Shown in pieces: positions 7,295 to 13,898 of a DNA stretch of 64,000 bases. This stretch comes from JAGOEF01 sp964511665 (GTDB lineage Bacteria > Bacteroidota > Bacteroidia > Bacteroidales > ML635J-15): contig CAZEHA010000011.1 in NCBI GenBank assembly GCA_964511665.1, forward strand, positions 1 through 64,000, read 5' to 3'. A program made the position numbers and the translations under genes. Each line of letters opens with the position of its first letter. Position 1 is the first letter of the stretch. The notes beneath the pieces were generated by a model. It was not told the origin of the DNA. It saw nothing but the letters and a program-made list of their open reading frames with translations, and did no database searches.

Positions 7295-8335
7295 TTATTG
7301 ATTTTCACTCATTCGCATTTTTGCAACTTCAATTGATTTTCGTAATTGCTCCTCCAGAAGCTTTTTATCAGGTAATTCAGTATAATATTGAGCTACTTTA
7401 ATACCGGCTTCATCAAGTTTAAGCAGCTCAATTTGTTCGGTACCGCCATTGGTACAAAGAATGAGACCAAGCGGACTTTCCTCACCATCTTGTCGTTCAT
7501 ACTTGTTTAACCATTCAAGATAAAGCTCCATTTGACCTTTATAAGCTGCCTTAAATTTTGTAATTTTTAAATCAATTGCAATGAGCCTTTTTAATTTTCG
7601 ATGATAAAAGAGCAAATCTAAATAAAAGTCTTCGCCATCAATGATCATGCGTTTCTGACGTTCGACAAACGTAAAACCACTTCCCAACTCCAAAATAAAT
7701 CGTTCTAACTCGCCGACTAAAATGTCTTCAAGAGTTTTTTCCGAAAAGTATCCTTTTAATCCTGTAAAGTTTAAAAAATATGGACTTTTAAAAACCAGTT
7801 CCGGCGAAATCTTATTATTTTCACTCAAATCAGACAATTCCTTTTTAATAAAATCTTCGGGTTTCCCACTAATTGCAGTTCGTTCAAAAAGCATTGATGT
7901 AATTTGTTTTCGCAATGTGTCGCGCCCCCAGCCTTCGTGAATTGCCATTAAGAGATAAAACTCTCGTTGCAAACCATCTTTTATTGTTAATAATTCGATA
8001 AAATGCGACCAAGTCAATTTTGTCGCAGCCTGCGACACTTTTTCTTTATTCGAGAAAAGAATTGAAAATTGAATCATTCTTCTTAAATTCCTAATTTCAA
8101 ACTCTTTTCCATAGTTCTGAGTTAATAATGTCGCAAGTTGCGACACAATTTGTTTCCCATATTCTGCCCGCTTGTTTTCAAGAATTTCAGCATTGATACG
8201 ACCTCCGACATACCAATAAAGCATTGTTATTTCTGAATTAACTACCCTGGCTATACCGGATTTTGTTTGTTCAATTAGTTGACAAACGTCTTTAAATACC
8301 AAACTCCCAATTATGTTTGATTTTATTTCTTCCAT
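7295..8335 (-). CDS. DUF1016 / YhcG-type PD-(D/E)XK nuclease
   Basis: A complete 346-residue protein. The N-terminal half has the family pattern (ITMLYWYVGGRINAEIL, YGKQIVSQLATLL, FEIRNLRRMIQF). The C-terminal PD-(D/E)XK-like nuclease domain carries FYLDLLFYHRKLKRLIAIDLK followed by KGQMELYL; the D...DxK active-site set looks intact. YhcG-family proteins are linked to DNA processing, restriction-modification neighbourhoods and mobile or defence loci; exact function is unsettled. Here it is enclosed by Rhs fragments on both sides, suggesting arrival as cargo. An alternative reading is a lone housekeeping-like YhcG. Confidence 0.9.
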   Translation of the reverse strand: MEEIKSNIIGSLVFKDVCQLIEQTKSGIARVVNSEITMLYWYVGGRINAEILENKRAEYGKQIVSQLATLLTQNYGKEFEIRNLRRMIQFSILFSNKEKVSQAATKLTWSHFIELLTIKDGLQREFYLLMAIHEGWGRDTLRKQITSMLFERTAISGKPEDFIKKELSDLSENNKISPELVFKSPYFLNFTGLKGYFSEKTLEDILVGELERFILELGSGFTFVERQKRMIIDGEDFYLDLLFYHRKLKRLIAIDLKITKFKAAYKGQMELYLEWLNKYERQDGEESPLGLILCTNGGTEQIELLKLDEAGIKVAQYYTELPDKKLLEEQLRKSIEVAKMRMSENQ

Positions 8336-8457
8336 TTCTCTTTTAATGCAATTGAAACTGTTTAAAATGATAAAATTACAAAATTATTTCTGATTAAGTT
8401 TTTCATGATGTTTTAAAAAAAGATGGCTGATGCGTTTAATACTTCGATTGCTTTATC

Positions 8458-8495
8458 CTAATCTTAGTCCCGAAAGTTTTCGGCACTAAGATTAG
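8458..8495. repeat. Large hairpin overlapping an Rhs-fragment stop codon
   Basis: Stem CTAATCTTAGT/ACTAAGATTAG (11 bp), one C-C mismatch, then CCGAAA/TTTCGG (6 bp) and a two-base loop. It lies just after the Rhs fragment on the minus strand and includes its stop codon. No T-run follows on either strand, so it is not a standard terminator; a REP-like or recombination-associated palindrome is possible. Confidence 0.75.
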
Positions 8496-8690
8496 TTGGG
8501 ATCCACTCTCCCCACCGGATTATTCTGGCAATAACTATACGGGCTAACCCAGCTTCTTTCACTTGCCAACGGATCCACACTCAGCCAGCTACTCAAGTCG
8601 CTATCGTAATACCTTGCGCCGAAGTAGGTGTAATTAGTCTCGTTATCGAGTTCATTGGCAGTGAACTTGTAGCGGGGGGGTATGCAATAT
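8492..8690 (-). pseudogene. Orphan Rhs core C-terminal fragment without toxin tip
   Basis: It encodes RYKFTANELDNETNYTYFGARYYDSDLSSWLSVDPL and then SPYSYCQNNPVGRVDPN before a stop. This is the end of the Rhs core (GARYYD...DP...YxYxxNNPxxxxDP). Normally a variable toxin domain follows NPxxxxDP(N/D)G; here a stop codon comes right after DPN. Homology begins abruptly next to the lipoprotein gene, and no start codon of its own is needed. It is similar but clearly not identical to the core of the longer Rhs gene upstream. This is typical of displaced orphan Rhs tips. Confidence 0.8.
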
Positions 8691-8696
8691 GACAAA

Positions 8697-9119
8697 TCAA
8701 AATTCACCAGTGTATAGTCCTAATATTTCAATTATTTTAGCATTCCTTTGATACTTTCTCCCACCTACAAAAATATATCTTTGATGATCAATACAAAACT
8801 CGAATATTTCATTTGTTGACAATTTTATCAGACAAACTACACGTATGTCTGGTTTTGACTCATTGATCTCTCCCAAAGCCATAGTATTATTTAACTCCTC
8901 AATTAACAAATTAATTGTATCATTGTCAGAAATTTTACATTTCCTTGTTAGATCGAATTTAAGTAAATCTTGTTTGCTCATTTCAATGAACATATTCGCA
9001 CTATATGGAATAAAATAAATTTCCACAACATGATTCCTATATTCTTTCGTAACAATATTCTGACATGACGAAATTCCGAAGATAAAAAATAGCCCTAATA
9101 ATATTATTATATATTTCAT
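8697..9119 (-). CDS. Small lipoprotein, candidate immunity protein for the Rhs toxin
   Basis: 140 residues beginning MKYIIILLGLFFIFGISSC, a lipoprotein signal with lipobox ISSC, so it should be membrane-anchored on the periplasmic side. The mature part (EIYFIPYSANMF..., IRVVCLIKLSTNEIFEFCIDHQRYIFVGGRKYQ) matches no family I recognise. It starts six bases after the stop of the Rhs-toxin gene on the same strand. Rhs/polymorphic toxin loci place the cognate immunity gene immediately downstream, so this role is inferred from position and localisation only. A periplasmic lipoprotein would fit a toxin acting in or passing through the envelope. Confidence 0.65.
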   Translation of the reverse strand: MKYIIILLGLFFIFGISSCQNIVTKEYRNHVVEIYFIPYSANMFIEMSKQDLLKFDLTRKCKISDNDTINLLIEELNNTMALGEINESKPDIRVVCLIKLSTNEIFEFCIDHQRYIFVGGRKYQRNAKIIEILGLYTGEF

Positions 9120-9124
9120 AAAAT

Positions 9125-10441
9125 TTAAGGATTTTCAATTAAACTAAACTGGTCTTTCACTATTCCATCTGATCTGGTATTGGCAGAATATGGATTATCA
9201 GTCTCAATATAAATTCCTGAATTACCATTGCGCAGCGCTTTGTTTGTTGATGATAAAACTTTATTATCAAACTTGTGTATGACAAAAAACTCCTCAAATC
9301 CTCCCCAAATAGAATAGTCTGTAGTTGGATTATATCTCTGCCCTCTTTTATCTTCACTATTTGGATGCTCCCATAATAAAAAGCCTTCTCTTGCTGCTTC
9401 CTGATATGTGGGTGATTGCATAAAGAGTCTATACCATTGATGTCCCATTTCGTTTGATAACCCAATTATTGGGGGAGAAATTTCCCCATTTTCTGATTGT
9501 TTTCCTACTTTAGGATTCCAATAAGATACTTCATTTATAGTACAAGTGGTGCTGCCGTAAGAAATATAAATTGGCCTTTCGTCATTATTTAACTGATTTA
9601 TTTCATTATTTAGTCCGTTACTCATTAAATAACTCAAGCCATCAATAGTTGTTTGTACAAAAGGGTTGTCGGGAATTTTCATGTCGGATCCATACTTATA
9701 GGATTGCATATTGCCATTTTTGTCTTTATAATTTATCCATATCTCTTTACCATCAATATCTACCAACATCACCGGATTCCCCGCACAATACATATAAGGC
9801 GACAAACTCAGATATTTATCACTTAACGGATCCACACTCAACCAGCTACTCAAATCGCTATCGTAATACCTTGCGCCAAAATAGCTGTAGCCTGTTTCGT
9901 TATCCAACTCTTTAGCCGAGAATTTATATCTTGAATCGAACGATGAGTTGCGCTGGCTTACAAACAACTCGCCAAACGGGAAATACTGCAAATGCTGGTA
10001 GGCACGGCCCGAGCTGTGCGATATTACCGCTGCCGAACCTAAACCTGTGCTGAGCGCAGCCGAAGCATGATCGGGGTGGTAGAAGTATTGCAGGTTTTCG
10101 AGCGAATCGTATCCGTTGCCGGCAGGTGCTAGTTTTTTGTCCCACTCGTAGTAGTCTGAGTAATTCACACAGGCAAGTTGTCGCCGGCAATAGTCGTCTA
10201 ATTCCTGAGCCACATCCTCGGCATCTCCATGTAGAAAATCGAGAACCAAGTTGGCAGGCTGCACATTTGCCGGACCAAAACCACCGCCAATTTTACTGCA
10301 CACTCTTTCGCCTTCGATGTAATAATGCTTGGTGTAATCGCTCTCGGTCATCACAAGATATGGCCCTGTGTAGAGCGTTTTTTCGAAGTAGATGTTTGAA
10401 CTAACTCCCGGGTTATGTTCCGATAAAACCATTTCGAGCAC
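9125..10441 (-). CDS. 5'-truncated Rhs core with metallopeptidase-like C-terminal toxin domain
   Basis: 438 codons from a GTG; the frame opens only 36 bases further upstream, so the long YD-repeat part of a normal Rhs protein is missing. Residues ~25-140 look like the last part of the Rhs shell (TGPYLVMTESDYTKHYYIEGERV). Residues ~145-230 are the conserved core (FPFGELF, YSYFGARYYDSDLSSWLSVDPL, SPYMYCAGNPVMLVDIDG). After that comes a variable tip. It contains GLSNEMGHQWYRL near residue 330 and GGFEEFFVIHKFDNKV further on. These positions and spacing resemble the HExxH and third-ligand helix of M91-like zinc peptidase toxins, except that the first His is Asn. A likely orphan toxin cassette followed by its immunity gene; whether it is translated is uncertain. 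Confidence 0.7.
   Translation of the reverse strand: MLEMVLSEHNPGVSSNIYFEKTLYTGPYLVMTESDYTKHYYIEGERVCSKIGGGFGPANVQPANLVLDFLHGDAEDVAQELDDYCRRQLACVNYSDYYEWDKKLAPAGNGYDSLENLQYFYHPDHASAALSTGLGSAAVISHSSGRAYQHLQYFPFGELFVSQRNSSFDSRYKFSAKELDNETGYSYFGARYYDSDLSSWLSVDPLSDKYLSLSPYMYCAGNPVMLVDIDGKEIWINYKDKNGNMQSYKYGSDMKIPDNPFVQTTIDGLSYLMSNGLNNEINQLNNDERPIYISYGSTTCTINEVSYWNPKVGKQSENGEISPPIIGLSNEMGHQWYRLFMQSPTYQEAAREGFLLWEHPNSEDKRGQRYNPTTDYSIWGGFEEFFVIHKFDNKVLSSTNKALRNGNSGIYIETDNPYSANTRSDGIVKDQFSLIENP
9905..10010. repeat. 106-bp direct repeat within Rhs core (other copy 7084-7189)
   Basis: This segment and 7084-7189 differ at one base. Both lie in the same orientation about 2.8 kb apart and would be substrates for homologous recombination that could delete the nuclease, the orphan Rhs fragment and the toxin-immunity pair. 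Confidence 0.85.
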
Positions 10442-10644
10442 TTTAAAACTTTGCTGTGTAAATGTATGAAAAACAGATTAACAAAACAAATCGCAACGGG
10501 TATAAACCGCATTGCAAATGCGATGGGTAAATGCATTCGATGTTTCAAATCAGATCGAGCCGGGCGGTATTGTCAAAAGCAACTTCGTAGCTTAATCCTC
10601 GCCCACAATTTTTAATTCAAATTTCTGAGGCCTGAAACAAAAAA
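10442..10644. other. Intergenic sequence at the edge of the Rhs patch
   Basis: I see no gene here. A short palindrome CGCATT/AATGCG lies at 10508-10522. This is the boundary between the Rhs remnants and core genes. Confidence 0.4.
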
Positions 10645-10667
10645 AAGCGCCGGAAATTCCGACGCTT
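10645..10667 (-). terminator. Terminator of the ferredoxin gene
   Basis: Stem AAGCG-CGGAA / TTCCG-CGCTT with one internal mismatch and a short loop. On the minus strand it is followed by eight T residues, about 25 bases after the ferredoxin stop. T residues also follow on the plus strand, so it may work in both directions. Confidence 0.85.
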
Positions 10668-10690
10668 CAATTTTTTTGCACAGCTTTTGC

Positions 10691-10861
10691 TTAGTCTTCG
10701 GGGTGAATTGCTTCAACCGGACATACATCGGCACATGCTCCGCAATCGGTACAAATTTCAGGGTCAATCACATAGATGTCACCTTCGCTGATAGCTTCTA
10801 CCGGACATTCGTCGATGCAGGTTCCACATGCTGTACAATCGTCATTAATTTTATAAGCCAT
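10691..10861 (-). CDS. 2[4Fe-4S] ferredoxin, 56 residues
   Basis: The translation starts MAYKINDDCTACGTC and holds two complete cluster motifs: C9-x2-C12-x2-C15-x3-C19-P and C37-x2-C40-x2-C43-x3-C47-P. Length and spacing are those of clostridial-type bacterial ferredoxins, soluble low-potential electron carriers in the cytoplasm, used for example by pyruvate:ferredoxin oxidoreductase. The gene ends PED and is followed by a strong terminator. Its presence fits an anaerobic or facultative lifestyle. It is easily missed because it is shorter than 60 codons. Confidence 0.95.
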   Translation of the reverse strand: MAYKINDDCTACGTCIDECPVEAISEGDIYVIDPEICTDCGACADVCPVEAIHPED

Positions 10862-10995
10862 TTCTATAAATTTAAGTTATTAAATAAAGTGTTCATTTTA
10901 TTGTTGCAAACATATATACAATTCATTAAAAAAAGAACGAAAAACCTCATACAATCTCTATTTATAATCAGTTTAAATAAGCATTGTGTTTTAAA

Positions 10996-11997
10996 TTAAG
11001 CTCCAAGTGTTGCTACCATCACAGCTTTAATGGTATGCAGACGATTTTCGGCTTCGTCGAAAACAATAGAACGAGGCGATTCAAACACGTCATCGGTGCA
11101 TTCCATTGCTTCGATATTGAATTTTTTGCAAATCTCGGCGCCTATTTCGGTTTCATCGTTGTGAAAAGCCGGCAAACAATGCAGAAATTTCACTTTATGA
11201 TTGCCGGTTAACTCAACCATTTTTGCATTTACCTGATATGGCATCATCAAGTTGATGCGCTGTTGATACGCTTCATCGGGCTCTCCCATCGACACCCAAA
11301 CGTCGGTATAGAGGAAATCAACGCCTTTTACACCTTGAGCCACATCTTCGGTTAAAGTAATTGTTGCACCGGTTTCTTTTGCAATTTCGCGGCAGGTTTT
11401 AACAAGTTCTTCATTAGGCCAGAATTGCTTGGGAGCTACTGCCCTAAAGTCCATACCCATTTTAGCAGCACCTACCATCAGGCTGTTTCCCATATTGTTG
11501 CGGGCGTCGCCACAGTAGGCAAACGAAACCTGATGCAAGGGTTTATCGCTATGTTCGCGCATGGTGAGGAAGTCGGCCAATATTTGTGTGGGATGGAATT
11601 CATTGGTTAAACCATTCCACACCGGTACACCGGCATATTTTGCCAATTCTTCAACAATTTCTTGTCCATATCCGCGATATTCTATTCCGTCGTACATGCG
11701 TCCCAGCACACGGGCGGTGTCTTTCATCGATTCTTTTTTACCCATCTGCGAACCCGAGGGGCCGATATAAGTAACATGGGCGCCTTGGTCGAGAGCAGCA
11801 ACTTCGAAAGCACAACGGGTACGTGTGCTATCTTTTGCAAACAAAAGAACAATGTTTTTACCTTTCAGACGCTGCTGTTCGGTGCCTGCATATTTTGCCT
11901 TTTTCAGATCGGCCGACAGGTCAAGCAAAAAGTTAATCTCTTGTGGTGTGAAGTCGAGAAGTTTCAGAAAACTTCGGTTACGCAAATTAAAAGCCAT
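10996..11997 (-). CDS. argF: Ornithine carbamoyltransferase
   Basis: A 333-residue protein with the carbamoyl-phosphate motif STRTR (residues 57-61), HPTQ (135-138) for the second substrate loop and HCLP near residue 272. It interconverts ornithine plus carbamoyl phosphate with citrulline plus phosphate in the cytoplasm. The length matches E. coli ArgF and catabolic ArcB proteins; sequence alone does not decide the direction. It lies 26 bases after the carbamate kinase gene on the same strand, which argues for a catabolic (ArcB-like) role making ATP from citrulline. No arginine deiminase gene is in the window. Confidence 0.92.
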   Translation of the reverse strand: MAFNLRNRSFLKLLDFTPQEINFLLDLSADLKKAKYAGTEQQRLKGKNIVLLFAKDSTRTRCAFEVAALDQGAHVTYIGPSGSQMGKKESMKDTARVLGRMYDGIEYRGYGQEIVEELAKYAGVPVWNGLTNEFHPTQILADFLTMREHSDKPLHQVSFAYCGDARNNMGNSLMVGAAKMGMDFRAVAPKQFWPNEELVKTCREIAKETGATITLTEDVAQGVKGVDFLYTDVWVSMGEPDEAYQQRINLMMPYQVNAKMVELTGNHKVKFLHCLPAFHNDETEIGAEICKKFNIEAMECTDDVFESPRSIVFDEAENRLHTIKAVMVATLGA

Positions 11998-12023
11998 AAG
12001 TCAGTTATTTAAGTTATTTAACA

Positions 12024-12977
12024 TTAATGATTTCTTACAATACGGGTTCCGGCACCGGCTACACCCAACTGGGTGGCATCGGTAATGATACATTCTTTGC
12101 CGCCATTTTCAACAAAACGCAAGGCAGCTCTGATTTTTGGAGCCATACTGCCTTCGGTAAAATGCCCCTCGGCCAGATATTGTTTGGCTTCGTCAACACT
12201 TATTGTATCGAGTTGTTTCTCGTTGGGTGTATGAAAGTGAAGGCATACTTTAGGCACATCGGTTAAGATATAAAACTCGTCGGCACCAATTTTTGTTGCC
12301 AGCAGGGCCGAAGCCAGGTCTTTGTCGATTACGGCGTCGATACCTTGCAAATGATGTTTTTCGGTGTAAATTACCGGAATACCACCACCACCTACCGTAA
12401 TTACGATATTACCATCGCGTGCCAGTTTTTCGATAGAATGCACATTATTGATTTCGATAGGAACCGGAGATGCAACTACCTTACGGTATCCCCTGCCTTT
12501 GGGGTCGGCAGCGTAGGTTTCTTCGGGATTTTGCTTTACCAGCTCTTCCATCTCTTCCTTTGAATAGTATGGCCCTACCGGTTTTGTAGGGTTTTGAAAT
12601 GCTTTATCTGTTTTATCGACCACTACCTGGGTTACCAGTGTGAGAATATCTTTCTCTATATTTCGGTCGATCAACAAATTGCGCAATTGCTGCTCGATTA
12701 TGTACCCAATATATCCTTGGGTATACGACCCGCAAATATCAAGAGGCATCAACGGAAGATCGAATACTTTATTACCGGCAATATTGCATAGCATCGCATT
12801 ACCAACCTGAGGCCCGTTACCGTGCCCTATCACCAGATTGTAGTCGTTTTCAATCAGTTGCAACAAACTTTTACAGGTTTCGTAAACATTGTGTTCCTGC
12901 TCCTCTATTGTGCCTTTTTGTCCTGCTTTCAACAGGGCATTACCCCCGAAAGCCACTACTGCTAATTTCTTACTCAT
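12024..12977 (-). CDS. arcC: Carbamate kinase
   Basis: 317 residues, normal for the family. It starts KKLAVVAFGGNALL and has IGHGNGPQVGN, ITVGGGGIPV and a GSMAPKI segment, all typical of carbamate kinase in the amino-acid kinase superfamily. It converts carbamoyl phosphate and ADP to ATP, ammonia and CO2. It precedes argF/arcB in a two-gene operon, giving the last two steps of arginine or citrulline fermentation. Its promoter should lie in the 176-bp divergent gap to the next gene. Confidence 0.95.
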   Translation of the reverse strand: MSKKLAVVAFGGNALLKAGQKGTIEEQEHNVYETCKSLLQLIENDYNLVIGHGNGPQVGNAMLCNIAGNKVFDLPLMPLDICGSYTQGYIGYIIEQQLRNLLIDRNIEKDILTLVTQVVVDKTDKAFQNPTKPVGPYYSKEEMEELVKQNPEETYAADPKGRGYRKVVASPVPIEINNVHSIEKLARDGNIVITVGGGGIPVIYTEKHHLQGIDAVIDKDLASALLATKIGADEFYILTDVPKVCLHFHTPNEKQLDTISVDEAKQYLAEGHFTEGSMAPKIRAALRFVENGGKECIITDATQLGVAGAGTRIVRNH

Positions 12978-13060
12978 ATAAAGTTGTTTTTAACGTAAGC
13001 CACAAAACTATAAATATTTTTAATTATCAGCTAATCAATAAAATGTTATAAAAATCATAA

Positions 13061-13094
13061 TTTGCTGTAATTCGACAAAAAAAAATTATTTTTG
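13061..13094 (+). promoter_or_regulatory. Candidate promoter of the exported protein gene at 13154
   Basis: TTTG at 13061-13064 and TATTTTTG at 13087-13094, a 22-base spacer, slightly longer than the usual 19-21. The start codon is 60 bases downstream. Confidence 0.5.
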
Positions 13095-13153
13095 CATGTA
13101 TTTGGTACGAAACTTGAAAATTACGAAAACCTAACTTAAAACTAAACATTATT

Positions 13154-13822
13154 ATGAAATTAGCAGCAAAAATTCTTGCCGTAGCACTGATATCGCTGGT
13201 TGCAGTGAATCTGTCGGCGCAAAAGGCAGCAAAACCTTTCGAAGGATATGTCAAATATGGCCTCGACCTTCAGGGCGAAAATGTAGATGCCTCAACCCGG
13301 GCTCAAATGCCTTCAGAAATCGGCGTTTACTACAAAAGTCAAAAAGTTCGCACCGAAATGATTACAGCTATGTATTCGGTAATAACCATTTCTGATGTAG
13401 CCAATGGTTCAATGATTCAAATGTTCGAAATGATGGGCATGAAGTTCTACGTGGAGCAAACAGCTGATGATATTGCAAAAATGAAAGGCGATAACGACGA
13501 AAAACCCGAGATAAAGCTTATCGATGAATCGAAAACCATTGCCGGTTACAATTGCAAAAAAGCCGAAATAACCAAAGACGGCGAAACAATGGAAGTGTAT
13601 TACACCGACGAGATAGCTGTTCCCTTCGATAAGAATTCTCAATATCAGATAGAAGGAATAAATGGCATTCTTATGGAATATGTTGTCGATCAGCAAGGCA
13701 TGACCATAACTTTCAGGGCCAAAGAAGTGAAAAAAGCCAAACAGAAACCGGCACTTTTCACCGTTCCTTCCGATTTCGAAAAGAAAACTCTCGATGAGTT
13801 CAATTCAATGTTTGGTGGATAA
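13154..13822 (+). CDS. Exported protein, DUF4412/GLPGLI-like
   Basis: 222 residues with a signal peptide (MKLAAKILAVALISLVAVNL, cleaved near SAQ). The mature part starts FEGYVKYGLDLQGENV and includes a stretch YNCKKAEITKDGETMEVYYTDE, then YQIEGINGILMEY and FRAKEVKKAKQKPALFTVPSDF. This is the layout of small Bacteroidota periplasmic proteins annotated as DUF4412 or GLPGLI, with a LolA-like beta-sheet feel; the exact family is not certain. A strong hairpin separates it from ftsK. Function unknown. Confidence 0.65.
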   Translation: MKLAAKILAVALISLVAVNLSAQKAAKPFEGYVKYGLDLQGENVDASTRAQMPSEIGVYYKSQKVRTEMITAMYSVITISDVANGSMIQMFEMMGMKFYVEQTADDIAKMKGDNDEKPEIKLIDESKTIAGYNCKKAEITKDGETMEVYYTDEIAVPFDKNSQYQIEGINGILMEYVVDQQGMTITFRAKEVKKAKQKPALFTVPSDFEKKTLDEFNSMFGG

Positions 13823-13849
13823 GAAACTATTGAAATAAACAGTTATGGC

Positions 13850-13890
13850 AAAACAGGAAAATTCTCATAGGCTGAGGGTTTTCTTGTTTT
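13850..13890 (+). terminator. Strong hairpin between the exported protein gene and ftsK
   Basis: An 18-bp stem of A-rich and T-rich arms (AAAACAGGAAAA... paired with ...TTTTCTTGTTTT, including G-T pairs) with an inner CTCA/TGAG and a five-base loop. The 3' arm is T-rich. It ends eight bases before the ftsK start, so it can terminate the upstream transcript or limit read-through into ftsK. Confidence 0.65.
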
Positions 13891-13898
13891 ATATATAG

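Noticed and set aside
8492..8707. A separate 71-codon gene starting inside the lipoprotein gene
   Set aside because: Only the part from about 8690 downwards resembles Rhs core; the first codons are an accidental extension into the lipoprotein gene.
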